Made by a program: the position numbers and the translations under genes | The notes under the pieces: generated by a model | What the model saw: only the letters and a program-made list of their open reading frames with translations | Databases searched by the model: none | Told to the model about the DNA's origin: nothing | Assembly (NCBI GenBank): GCA_947627725.1 | Contig: CANQXE010000024.1 | Span: 1-34,487 of the forward strand | Source: an uncultured Clostridia bacterium | GTDB lineage: Bacteria > Bacillota > Clostridia > Oscillospirales > Acutalibacteraceae | Length of the DNA stretch: 34,487 nt | Direction: 5' to 3' | Shown here: piece by piece, positions 5,570-12,724 of the stretch | How positions within the stretch are numbered: position 1 is the first letter of the stretch | Layout of the letters: every line of letters starts with the position of its first letter

Positions 5570-7984
5570 TTATTTCTTTTTAGACGTAATCTTAATTTCA
5601 TTTGTATTAATAGTATTGCTTTCATTATATGGGCGCATAAGCATAAAGAGGATGAATGCAAGAACAACTACCGCCGCTATTACGCCGATAATATTTGCCT
5701 GCCCCATAAAGAGCATACCGAACTGATATACGATAAGTGAAACAGCGTATGCAAACACACACTGATAACCGATTGCGAAACAAGTCCATTTAGGGCTGTT
5801 CATCTCTCTTCTGATTGCACCCATTGCCGCGAAACAAGGAGCGCAGAGAAGATTGAAGATAAGGAAGGAATAACCCGCGAGGGGAGTAAGACCTTCAAAA
5901 TCAAGCACACCGAATACACCTACAACCTCTTCCTTGGCGGCAAGACCCATTACAGTAGCAATTGTAGCCTTAATATTACCAAAACCGACTGGTGTGAAAA
6001 TCCATTTAACAGCATTCGCAATCATACCGAGTACAGATGCCTCAAGCTCCATATCGGCATTGAATCCAAAGCCGCCGCCCTCAAGAGTACCGAAATGTGA
6101 GGTTGCCCAAATGACAATTGAAGCAAGAAGAATGATAGTGCCCGCTTTTTTGATGAAGGAGGAAGCACGCTCCCACATTGAGCGAAGAACATTACTTATA
6201 GTCGGCCAATGGTAAGCGGGAAGCTCCATTACAAACGGAGCAGGCTCGCCGGCAAACATCTTTGTCTTCTTAAGCATAATACCTGAAATAATGATTGCGG
6301 CAATACCGATAAAATACGCGCTTGGGGCAACCCACGCGGCGTTATGGAATAACGCGCCCGCGATAAGAGCGATAATCGGAAGCTTTGCGCCGCACGGAAT
6401 AAATGTAGTTGTCATAATCGTCATACGCCTGTCACGTTCATTTTCAATTGTACGTGACGCCATAACACCGGGAACTCCGCATCCTGTACCGATAAGCACC
6501 GGAATGAACGATTTGCCTGAAAGACCGAAACGGCGGAAAATCCTATCCATTACAAAGGCTATACGCGCCATATATCCGCAGCTCTCAAGAAAAGCAAGGA
6601 ATATAAACAACACAATCATCTGCGGAACAAAACCGAGAACAGCGCCGACACCGCCTACAATACCGTCAAGGATTAAGCCTGAAAGCCAGTCCGCGCAGTT
6701 TATCTTGTTAAGCAGATTTTCAACAAGAACGGGAATTCCCGGTACCCAGCCCTTATATGTTGAAGGATCCGGCATACCTTCGCCCTCAATTGCGGCGTCA
6801 ACAAAGGAAATGTCATAGCCCTCCTCTGCGAGGGAGTCACCGTAAGAGCCATAAGCCTCCTCAAAAGCACCATAATCAGAATCATTAACTGCACTCTGAA
6901 TATCCTCAGCGCCAACCACGTCTGCCTTAACCGCTTCGCCCACAGTATCGGATAATTCTTCTGTAAATATATATTTCTCCGCATAAGCGTCAACATCATC
7001 GTTATAAGCTGAACTGCCCGCAATAAACCAACCGTCGCCGAAAACGCCGTCATTTGCCCAGTCGGTCGCCCACGCTCCGACTGTAGTTACGGAAATATAA
7101 TATACAATAAACATAACTAATGCAAATATAGGCAGAGCAAGAACACGGTTTGTCACAATCTTATCAATCTTATCCGAGGTTGAAAGCTTACCTGCACGCT
7201 GCTTTTTATATGCGCTCTTGATAATTGATGCGATATAAACATATCTTTCATTTGTTATAATGCTTTCGGCATCATCATCAAGCTCATTTTCAGCGTCCTT
7301 TATATCCTCTTCTATATGGTCGATAACTGTTTTGCTCAGATTCAGCTTCTCAAGGACCTTCTCGTCCCGTTCAAAAATTTTTATCGCGTACCAGCGCTGC
7401 TGCTCAGCAGGCATATTGTGAACCGCCGCCTCTTCAATATGAGCAAGCGCATGCTCCACAACACCTGAAAAGCTGTGTTGAGGCACGGTTGCATTACCGT
7501 TTGCCGCGTCAATTGCCGCCTGAGCAGCGTCCATAATTCCCGTTCCCTTAAGCGCGGAAATCTCAACAACTCTGCATCCAAGCTGGCGTGACAGCTCATC
7601 AATGCGGATTTTATCGCCGTTTTTCTTAACAACATCCATCATATTAACGGCTACAACTACAGGTATGCCAAGCTCTGTAAGCTGAGTTGTAAGATAAAGG
7701 TTTCTTTCAAGGTTTGTACCGTCAATGATGTTAAGTATAGCGTCAGGACGCTCATTAATAAGATAGTTACGCGCAACTACCTCCTCAAGAGTATAAGGGG
7801 AAAGCGAGTAAATACCCGGTAAGTCCATAATAACAACATCGTTGTGCTTTTTGAGCTTACCCTCTTTCTTTTCTACGGTAACACCCGGCCAGTTTCCGAC
7901 AAACTGATTTGAGCCCGTCAGGGCGTTAAACAAGGTTGTTTTACCTGAGTTGGGGTTACCCGCAAGAGCAATTTTAATCTCCAT
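5570..7984 (-). CDS. feoB: FeoB ferrous iron transporter, complete
   Basis: An 804-residue membrane GTPase for ferrous iron uptake. The start is ATG 7984, preceded by AAAGGAA; a longer TTG start would add eight residues. The G domain shows GNPNSGKT (9-16), DLPG (54-57) and NMMD (114-117). After the helical domain come the first membrane helix (near VLALPIFALVMFIVYYI), both gate regions (LESCGYMARIAF with GCGVPGVMASRT, then TTTFIPCGAKLP), and a full set of C-terminal helices ending in a Lys-rich tail. A markedly acidic insertion of about 110 residues lies between the first helix and the first gate, presumably outside the membrane. It sits after two feoA genes and before the Cys-rich miniprotein, with a GTTAG-N6-CTAAC-like box and an attenuator-like hairpin in front. 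Confidence 0.93.
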   Translation of the reverse strand: MEIKIALAGNPNSGKTTLFNALTGSNQFVGNWPGVTVEKKEGKLKKHNDVVIMDLPGIYSLSPYTLEEVVARNYLINERPDAILNIIDGTNLERNLYLTTQLTELGIPVVVAVNMMDVVKKNGDKIRIDELSRQLGCRVVEISALKGTGIMDAAQAAIDAANGNATVPQHSFSGVVEHALAHIEEAAVHNMPAEQQRWYAIKIFERDEKVLEKLNLSKTVIDHIEEDIKDAENELDDDAESIITNERYVYIASIIKSAYKKQRAGKLSTSDKIDKIVTNRVLALPIFALVMFIVYYISVTTVGAWATDWANDGVFGDGWFIAGSSAYNDDVDAYAEKYIFTEELSDTVGEAVKADVVGAEDIQSAVNDSDYGAFEEAYGSYGDSLAEEGYDISFVDAAIEGEGMPDPSTYKGWVPGIPVLVENLLNKINCADWLSGLILDGIVGGVGAVLGFVPQMIVLFIFLAFLESCGYMARIAFVMDRIFRRFGLSGKSFIPVLIGTGCGVPGVMASRTIENERDRRMTIMTTTFIPCGAKLPIIALIAGALFHNAAWVAPSAYFIGIAAIIISGIMLKKTKMFAGEPAPFVMELPAYHWPTISNVLRSMWERASSFIKKAGTIILLASIVIWATSHFGTLEGGGFGFNADMELEASVLGMIANAVKWIFTPVGFGNIKATIATVMGLAAKEEVVGVFGVLDFEGLTPLAGYSFLIFNLLCAPCFAAMGAIRREMNSPKWTCFAIGYQCVFAYAVSLIVYQFGMLFMGQANIIGVIAAVVVLAFILFMLMRPYNESNTINTNEIKITSKKK

Positions 7985-8007
7985 ATGTAATTCCTTTCTT
8001 CCAATCA

Positions 8008-8023
8008 ATTAGCGACAACTAAC
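8008..8023. promoter_or_regulatory. Iron-box candidate directly upstream of feoB
   Basis: ATTAG-CGACAA-CTAAC has the same GTTAG-N6-CTAAC architecture (9 of 10 arm bases) as the two boxes in the feoA promoter region. It lies between the attenuator-like hairpin and the feoB ribosome site. The neighbouring DtxR-type protein is the likely binder (inference). Confidence 0.5.
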
Positions 8024-8033
8024 CGCTTTCTAT

Positions 8034-8055
8034 AAAAAACAGGGATTTCCCCCTG
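8034..8055 (-). terminator. Intrinsic terminator or attenuator between feoA and feoB
   Basis: Read on the minus strand, CAGGG and CCCTG pair around a 6-nt loop and are followed by TTTTTT. It lies 13 nt after the feoA stop, inside an operon, so it probably lowers rather than abolishes feoB transcription. Confidence 0.6.
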
Positions 8056-8067
8056 CAAATTTAAGTA

Positions 8068-8289
8068 CTATTCAATCTCAATCATTTCAGCGTCTGCCTT
8101 ACGAAGTGAAAGCTCATAGCCTCGAACAGTAATCTCAATCGGATCACCTAAAGGGGCAACCTTGCGAATATAGATACTGATACCCTTTGTGATACCCATA
8201 TCCATAATACGGCGCTTAACAGCACCTTCGCCGTGGAGCTTAACAACAGTTACGGTATCCCCGATTTTAGCCTGTCTTAAAGTTTTCAT
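8068..8289 (-). CDS. feoA: FeoA-family protein, proximal to feoB
   Basis: A 73-residue FeoA starting at ATG 8289, where GGAGG lies 8 nt upstream; the longer open frame from 8364 runs into the preceding feoA and is discarded. The family core is plain: LRQAKIGDTVTVVKLHGEGAVKRRIMDMGITKG, then VAPLGDPIEITVRGYELSLRKADAEMIEIE, an SH3-like beta barrel. It is the second of two consecutive feoA genes ahead of the complete feoB, 31 nt after the first. FeoA is needed for FeoB activity in several bacteria, probably by binding its cytoplasmic face. Two divergent copies suggest a heteromeric arrangement or separate roles, which is inference. Confidence 0.9.
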   Translation of the reverse strand: MKTLRQAKIGDTVTVVKLHGEGAVKRRIMDMGITKGISIYIRKVAPLGDPIEITVRGYELSLRKADAEMIEIE

Positions 8290-8320
8290 ATCATTAACCT
8301 CCATTTTGTTTAGATGAAAA

Positions 8321-8533
8321 TTACACCATAATCTTTGAAGCCATTTCCTTACTGATTGCAACACGCGAACCCTTTACATTTACAATCAGATTACCCGCAA
8401 GCGAGGAAATTACTCTTATACTGCCCCCGACTACAAAGCCGAGATTTTCAAGATGCGAACGCACCTCTGATTTTCCGCCGATTTTTAAAATTGTTAAATC
8501 ACTGCCCGCATCGGCATATGTAAGCGGCATCAT
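8321..8533 (-). CDS. feoA: FeoA-family protein, promoter-proximal
   Basis: A 70-residue FeoA-like protein from ATG 8533; ATG 8530 and GTG 8542 are alternatives, and the ribosome site (GAAAGTGAGTG) is weak. The core pattern LTILKIGGKSEVRSHLENLGFVVGGSIRVI, then NLIVNVKGSRVAISKEMASKI fits the FeoA SH3-like fold, but it is clearly diverged from the second feoA and from the one at 1.8 kb. It is the first gene of the iron operon, downstream of a TTGACA promoter bearing two GTTAG-N6-CTAAC boxes. Its exact job relative to the second FeoA is not known. Confidence 0.85.
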   Translation of the reverse strand: MMPLTYADAGSDLTILKIGGKSEVRSHLENLGFVVGGSIRVISSLAGNLIVNVKGSRVAISKEMASKIMV

Positions 8534-8585
8534 AATTATCACTCACTTTCATTAAAGCAGTAGAAAAGCTGTCAAAATAAATTAA

Positions 8586-8601
8586 GTTAGCTGTTTCTAA
8601 C
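8586..8601. promoter_or_regulatory. Iron-box candidate 1 (GTTAG-N6-CTAAC)
   Basis: A perfect dyad GTTAG-CTGTTT-CTAAC just downstream of the predicted -10 of the feoA promoter. The TTAG and CTAA half-sites resemble known DtxR/IdeR operators. It is exactly 25 bp from the next copy. Confidence 0.6.
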
Positions 8602-8608
8602 CGCCTAT

Positions 8609-8637
8609 ATGTTAGCACTAACTAACTTGTTTGTCAA
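8609..8637 (-). promoter_or_regulatory. Promoter of the feoA-feoA-feoB operon
   Basis: On the minus strand, TTGACA (8632-8637) and TAACAT (8609-8614) are 17 nt apart. Iron box 2 lies within the spacer and -10, so bound regulator would block RNA polymerase. Confidence 0.65.
8611..8626. promoter_or_regulatory. Iron-box candidate 2 (GTTAG-N6-CTAAC)
   Basis: A perfect dyad GTTAG-CACTAA-CTAAC that overlaps the spacer and -10 of the feoA promoter. It also contains an overlapping GTTAG-CA-CTAAC arrangement. This is the strongest candidate for direct repression by the divergently encoded DtxR-type protein. Confidence 0.65.
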
Positions 8638-8693
8638 GGAAAATTTTAAAAATTTTTCATTTTCTTCCTTAAGCAGTATATGAAGCGATAAAC

Positions 8694-8722
8694 TTGAAAA
8701 TAACTTTATTCCGTGCTATAAT
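8694..8722 (+). promoter_or_regulatory. Promoter of the DtxR-type regulator
   Basis: TTGAAA and a consensus TATAAT are separated by 17 nt. The start codon is 36 nt downstream of the -10. No GTTAG box overlaps this promoter. Confidence 0.65.
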
Positions 8723-8757
8723 AAGAAAAATATAACATTTGTATTGGATGTGTATTT

Positions 8758-9117
8758 ATGAAAATTCACGAATCAGCGGAAAACTATTTGGAAACTATTC
8801 TTATGATAAAGAATAAAAAGGGCGCCGTGCGCTCAATTGACATAGCAAATGAGCTTGAATTTTCAAAACCGAGCGTCAGCGTGGCAATGAAAAATCTGAG
8901 AGAAAACGGCTACATTGACGTTGACGCAAACGGATATATCACACTCCTTGAAAGCGGAAAGGAAATCGCGGAAAAGATGTATGAGCGTCACACAACGCTC
9001 TCAAACTGGCTTATCGGTCTCGGGGTTAATCCGGAAACCGCAGTTGAGGACGCGTGCAGAATTGAGCATATAATCAGCGCGGAAAGCTTTGAAGCGATTA
9101 AAAAGCTCGCGAAATGA
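8758..9117 (+). CDS. DtxR/MntR-type metal-dependent repressor
   Basis: 119 residues, short for the family and without the C-terminal SH3 domain. Residues about 1-62 form the winged helix (SIDIANELEFSKPSVSVAMKNLRENGYI). The rest is the dimerisation and metal domain. Candidate metal ligands are His78, Cys100, Glu103 and His104, with Asn9 where DtxR has Met10 and MntR Asp8. A Cys at position 100 is DtxR/IdeR-like rather than MntR-like, which argues for iron sensing. It is encoded divergently from the feoA-feoA-feoB operon, whose promoter carries two matching palindromes, so it very probably represses iron uptake when iron is plentiful. The metal preference is inferred, not shown. Confidence 0.88.
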   Translation: MKIHESAENYLETILMIKNKKGAVRSIDIANELEFSKPSVSVAMKNLRENGYIDVDANGYITLLESGKEIAEKMYERHTTLSNWLIGLGVNPETAVEDACRIEHIISAESFEAIKKLAK

Positions 9118-9149
9118 TTTACATCATAAAAATATATATAGAATTGACA

Positions 9150-9200
9150 AATCCCCCTAAGGCAGATTAAAAACAAACTGCTCAGGGGGATTATATTATT
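9150..9200. terminator. Bidirectional terminator between the DtxR-type and MFS genes
   Basis: AATCCCCCT (9150-9158) pairs with AGGGGGATT (9184-9192), with an inner GCAG/CTGC helix. It lies between two converging genes, about 33 nt past the regulator stop. Confidence 0.8.
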
Positions 9201-10362
9201 TCTTTACTCTTTTTCTCAATATAAGCGTTGAGGCTAACATTACAAAAAAGCATACAATCAAATATATCGGAAAACAGATAATACCGAATCTGTCTGAAAC
9301 CCAGCCGAAAATTATCGGCGTAAAAAGTATAGCGGTATATGCAAAACCCATTTGAGTTCCTATAACCGCCTGTGAGATTTTATCGTCAAAATATTTGACG
9401 GTAAGCTGAGTCATATTCGGGAAAAACGGTCCGTTTCCGAAACCGACAAGAAACAGACCTGTAACAGCGGCAATCGTATTCTGAAATACAAATAGAATTA
9501 TAATGGCGGCAAGAGTGAGCGCCTGCCCTATGTAAATTACCGTTTCACAGGATAATCTTTTTACGGCTATTCCCGAAACAAACCTGCCCAAAGCAAGTCC
9601 GATAAAATAAAATGTAATAATTCTTGCTCCGTATTCCGGGGAAAGACCTTTGGCATTTACAAGATATGTACTGCCCCATACAAGACATATTGACTCAATA
9701 GCGCACGAGCCGATAAAGGCAAGCCATTGTATCCTTACGGCTGGATTTTGAAATAAAACGGAAAATTTGACAGAAACCTTTTCCACAGAAGATTTTTCGT
9801 ATTCCGTATTGTCCGCCCTTTTCCATAACGGCAGAGAGAGAACAAGAATAATCAATATAGTAAGCTGAATAAAAAACATCGCTCTGTATCCGTTTCGCCA
9901 TTGCATACCGTTTTTCAGAAAGAGCGACATAATATACGGGCTCAACGCAACGCCGATACCGTACGAGCAGTGGAGAAAATTCATATGCGCCGCACTGTAA
10001 TGCTTTGCGACGTAGTTGTTGAGGGCAACATCAATAGAACCGGCGCCTATTCCCTGCGGTACAGCAAAGAGACACAACCAAAGCATATTTTTTGAAAATG
10101 AAAAGCCGAACAAAGCGGTAACGGTTAACGCCGTACTGAAAACAGTAACAGGGGCGGTTTTAAATCTGTTTACAATTTTTTCACTCATAAAGCTGGATAT
10201 GATTGTTCCTACGGATATAATAAACGAAACTAAGCTTACATTTGAAACATCAACGCCAAGCTCGGTATATATCGCGGGCCATGCGCTTCCTAAAATGGAA
10301 TCGGGAACACCCAGCCCGATATAAGAAATAAAAATAACAATTAATATAACTGTTGTAACCAC
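9196..10362 (-). CDS. Major facilitator superfamily transporter
   Basis: A 388-residue integral membrane protein with about twelve hydrophobic segments in two halves, joined by a basic and acidic central loop (WKRADNTEYEKSSVEKVSVKF). The segments IDVALNNYVAKHYSAAHMNFLHCSYGIG and FVGFGNGPFFPNMTQL-like GFGNGPFFPNMTQL are typical of MFS carriers related to the sugar permease FucP. The start is GTG 10362, preceded by GGGAGA at 6 nt. It lies 79 nt downstream of the GH28-type gene on the same strand, so it may import an oligosaccharide or uronide product for that enzyme. The substrate is inferred from neighbourhood only. It ends at a terminator shared with the converging regulator gene. Confidence 0.85.
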   Translation of the reverse strand: MVTTVILIVIFISYIGLGVPDSILGSAWPAIYTELGVDVSNVSLVSFIISVGTIISSFMSEKIVNRFKTAPVTVFSTALTVTALFGFSFSKNMLWLCLFAVPQGIGAGSIDVALNNYVAKHYSAAHMNFLHCSYGIGVALSPYIMSLFLKNGMQWRNGYRAMFFIQLTILIILVLSLPLWKRADNTEYEKSSVEKVSVKFSVLFQNPAVRIQWLAFIGSCAIESICLVWGSTYLVNAKGLSPEYGARIITFYFIGLALGRFVSGIAVKRLSCETVIYIGQALTLAAIIILFVFQNTIAAVTGLFLVGFGNGPFFPNMTQLTVKYFDDKISQAVIGTQMGFAYTAILFTPIIFGWVSDRFGIICFPIYLIVCFFVMLASTLILRKRVKK

Positions 10363-10441
10363 AAAGAATCTCCCTAATATAACATAAATTATTATATCAT
10401 ATCATTTATACCTATATCACTTTTGCCGTTCCAAAATATTT

Positions 10442-11989
10442 TTATATTACATCCTCTTTAATAATATCCTTTTTCCATGTTTTCTGCGGATGGAGGCAAA
10501 CGAAATTTTCAATGCTTATATTAGCGGCGTGTCTTATCCAAAGCGCATACGCGGGGAGATTTCTGAATCTCCAGCCCTCCGGATATTCCTTCGCATATTC
10601 CGGAATAAATAAGCGCCTGTCAACCGTTTCGGGAATGTCGGCATAATCAAGCCTGATATTTTTAAGAGTGACATTTTCCACTCTTTTTATTCTGCCTCTC
10701 TGCTTATAACCCGCAATAATTACAGGCAGTTCAACCCCTGTTGCCTTAACATCGGTAATAATTATATCGCTTACACTGCTTTTGCCGTCAAAGAGCTTTT
10801 TGGAATGCTCACCGCCCTTTTGCGCTTTCACGCCGAACTCAATTGCGTTCGCGCTCTGAGTATTAACAAGGCTTGCGCGGTTGCGGTTGGCAAGGCGGAT
10901 AAATACAGGACAGGTGCATCTTTCCATCGTGATATTGCGTACACGGATATTACTGAGAGCCGTTCCGTCACACGCCTCAAGGGAAATTCCCGACACACTG
11001 CCGGGGTAAAGGTCTGTCATAAGAAGTCTGCAATCCTCAATTGTGATATCACTTATATCATACGTAGTTTCCGTACCTACCTTAACGGCATTTGTTCTGC
11101 TGATTATTTCACAGTCGGTTATCTTAATATTGCTCATTGCGTTATTGTTACCAAGCCATACAGCGTTTTTAATTACGATACCATCGTCGGCAGTTGAAAT
11201 AAAGCAATGCCTAATATCTACATTGTTTGAACCCGCAATGTCAATCCCGTCCGCGTTTGCAACATTTCTGTTGTTGCTTATTATAAAATTCTTAATAAGA
11301 ACATTATTACAGTTTGAGAGCTTAAGCGTCCAGTAAGGGCTGTTTTCAATAATAAAATTATCAAAGGTAATATTACTGCATTCCCTGATAGAAACAGGTC
11401 CGCCGTACTTGCTCGGATGAGGAAAACGCAACTGTGAGCGATAGTCACGGCGCATTTCAATTACGTCAATATATTTTGCGGGAGATGTATTGTTCCTGTC
11501 AGCAACAGGCCGTCTGCCGTAAAGATGTCCGTTGCACCTGAGCCTTCCGCCTCCCGTAAAAACGATATCATGTTCATTTTCAGCGTAAATCAGCGCCTGC
11601 TTTTCCTCAAAGCCCTTGCCGTCAACCCTCGCCGTAATTGAAGAATCCCTTGCAATAAAAAATGTTACACCCGATTTAAGTGTAACAGTGCCTGAAATAT
11701 AATCGCCTCCTGAAATCAGCACCGTTCCCCCTGCCCTGCCTGCATCTGAAACAGCTTTATTAATAAATTGGGCATTATCATCGTTTGAAACATCGGCGCC
11801 GTAATCACGAATATCAAAAATATTCTCACAAGGCGATTCTTGATTATAAATATATTTTTCCTCAGGATAGTAGGAGGAAAAGTCAAAGTCCCTGATTTCG
11901 GTATAAGGCTCGCCCTCGGTTACACGTATATCCTTACCGAAAAACAGGGTATTCAGCTTATCTAAGACATTTCTTCTTTTTTTTGACAT
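10442..11989 (-). CDS. GH28-family glycoside hydrolase (polygalacturonase-like)
   Basis: 515 residues with a right-handed beta-helix pattern of repeated short strands (NITFDNFIIENS, NVLIKNFIIS, NVDIRHCFIS). GH28 catalytic motifs appear in order: NADGID (245-250), the Asp pair DDG (268-270), and TNAVKVG (299-305) where classical polygalacturonases have a GHG-containing motif. A pectin-lyase-fold N-terminal segment (FDIRDYGADVSNDDNAQFINKAV) precedes them. There is no signal peptide, so the enzyme should be cytoplasmic and act on imported oligosaccharides, perhaps galacturonides or rhamnogalacturonides. The altered third motif means the exact sugar specificity is uncertain. It is probably the first gene of a two-gene unit with the MFS carrier. 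Confidence 0.85.
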   Translation of the reverse strand: MSKKRRNVLDKLNTLFFGKDIRVTEGEPYTEIRDFDFSSYYPEEKYIYNQESPCENIFDIRDYGADVSNDDNAQFINKAVSDAGRAGGTVLISGGDYISGTVTLKSGVTFFIARDSSITARVDGKGFEEKQALIYAENEHDIVFTGGGRLRCNGHLYGRRPVADRNNTSPAKYIDVIEMRRDYRSQLRFPHPSKYGGPVSIRECSNITFDNFIIENSPYWTLKLSNCNNVLIKNFIISNNRNVANADGIDIAGSNNVDIRHCFISTADDGIVIKNAVWLGNNNAMSNIKITDCEIISRTNAVKVGTETTYDISDITIEDCRLLMTDLYPGSVSGISLEACDGTALSNIRVRNITMERCTCPVFIRLANRNRASLVNTQSANAIEFGVKAQKGGEHSKKLFDGKSSVSDIIITDVKATGVELPVIIAGYKQRGRIKRVENVTLKNIRLDYADIPETVDRRLFIPEYAKEYPEGWRFRNLPAYALWIRHAANISIENFVCLHPQKTWKKDIIKEDVI

Positions 11990-12025
11990 ATCGTAAATTC
12001 CCCGACCATCAATTCATTGCAATAT

Positions 12026-12054
12026 ATTATACCAAAAATCTTCACTAAAGTAAA
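12026..12054 (-). promoter_or_regulatory. Promoter of the GH28-MFS unit
   Basis: On the minus strand, TTTACT and a consensus TATAAT are 17 nt apart, about 37 nt upstream of the GH28 start. Confidence 0.5.
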
Positions 12055-12057
12055 TAC

Positions 12058-12086
12058 TGTTTATTGTGTCTGTTAAGGTGTATAAT
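12058..12086 (+). promoter_or_regulatory. Possible promoter of hpf
   Basis: TATAAT at 12081-12086 is a good -10, but the -35 (TGTTTA, 17 nt upstream) is poor. An alternative sigma factor is possible; nothing in the sequence decides this. Confidence 0.35.
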
Positions 12087-12130
12087 TATATTACAGGGGA
12101 ACCTGATTATTAATCAAGGAGGCTGAAATT

Positions 12131-12679
12131 ATGATTAATATTACAGCACGGGGTTTTGAACTGAAACAGGGAGTAAAAAACGGAATAGACAAGGAGCTTA
12201 AAAGGATTGAAAAAATGCTCCCCGAGTCCGCGTCATTTGACGTCACTCTATCAAAGAAAAAAGACGGATATAAGTGCGATATAACTGTTATAAATGTCGG
12301 CTCCTTCATACGAGGTGAGGCAGAGGCTGACAGGATTGAGCCTGTAATTGATATGACTGTCGACGACCTGAAGAGAAAAATCAGAAAGCTAAAAACATAT
12401 CTGGTTGATAAGAAAAGAAAGGGTGCAATTGATGAAATTGTTACAGCCTTTGAGCCTTTTGATGATGAAATCAGTATGGAAAACTTTGAGCAGTACGATG
12501 CGTCATCAGCAGAAATAAAAAGGAAAAAAAGTATATCTCTTCAAATGATGACAGACGACGAGGCAATCGTTCAAATGGAAATGCTCGGTCACAGCTTTTT
12601 TGTATATCTCGGAATTGACGGCAAAACAAAAATTATCTATAAACGTATTAAAGGCTACGGACTTCTGATATGTGAGTAA
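12131..12679 (+). CDS. hpf: Long-form ribosome hibernation promoting factor
   Basis: 182 residues, the normal length of long HPF/RaiA. Residues 1-100 form the ribosome-binding domain (MINITARGFELKQGVKNGIDKELKRIEKML, ending in a Lys/Arg-rich helix KRKIRKLKTYLVDKKRKG). An acidic linker follows, then the C-terminal dimerisation domain, recognisable by KSISLQMMTDDEAIVQMEMLGHSFFVYL and IIYKRIKGYGLL. The long form binds 30S subunits and joins two 70S ribosomes into inactive 100S particles in slow growth. AAGGAGG lies before the ATG. It is a single gene with its own terminator. The family call is very secure. Confidence 0.95.
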   Translation: MINITARGFELKQGVKNGIDKELKRIEKMLPESASFDVTLSKKKDGYKCDITVINVGSFIRGEAEADRIEPVIDMTVDDLKRKIRKLKTYLVDKKRKGAIDEIVTAFEPFDDEISMENFEQYDASSAEIKRKKSISLQMMTDDEAIVQMEMLGHSFFVYLGIDGKTKIIYKRIKGYGLLICE

Positions 12680-12684
12680 AAAAT

Positions 12685-12715
12685 AAGCGGTGAGCTGATT
12701 GCTCACCGCTTTAAT
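12685..12715. terminator. Bidirectional terminator between hpf and the aldolase gene
   Basis: A perfect 11-bp stem (AAGCGGTGAGC, 12685-12695, with GCTCACCGCTT, 12701-12711) and a 5-nt loop. It serves hpf from the left and the aldolase/aminotransferase operon from the right. Confidence 0.85.
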
Positions 12716-12724
12716 TTATGTTTC

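Noticed and set aside
6291-6818. 175-residue open frame antisense to feoB
   Set aside because: It is antisense to conserved FeoB membrane segments and has no ribosome site or recognisable domain, so it is an overlap artefact.
8290-8364. N-terminal extension of the second FeoA
   Set aside because: The added 25 residues overlap the preceding feoA stop and do not belong to the FeoA family; GGAGG supports ATG 8289.
12685-12711. GTGAGC-N5-GCTCAC inside the hpf/aldolase terminator resembles the TetR operator arms
   Set aside because: The outer spacing is 7 rather than 6, and it sits in a perfect bidirectional terminator stem, which explains the symmetry. A chance resemblance is more likely than a third operator.
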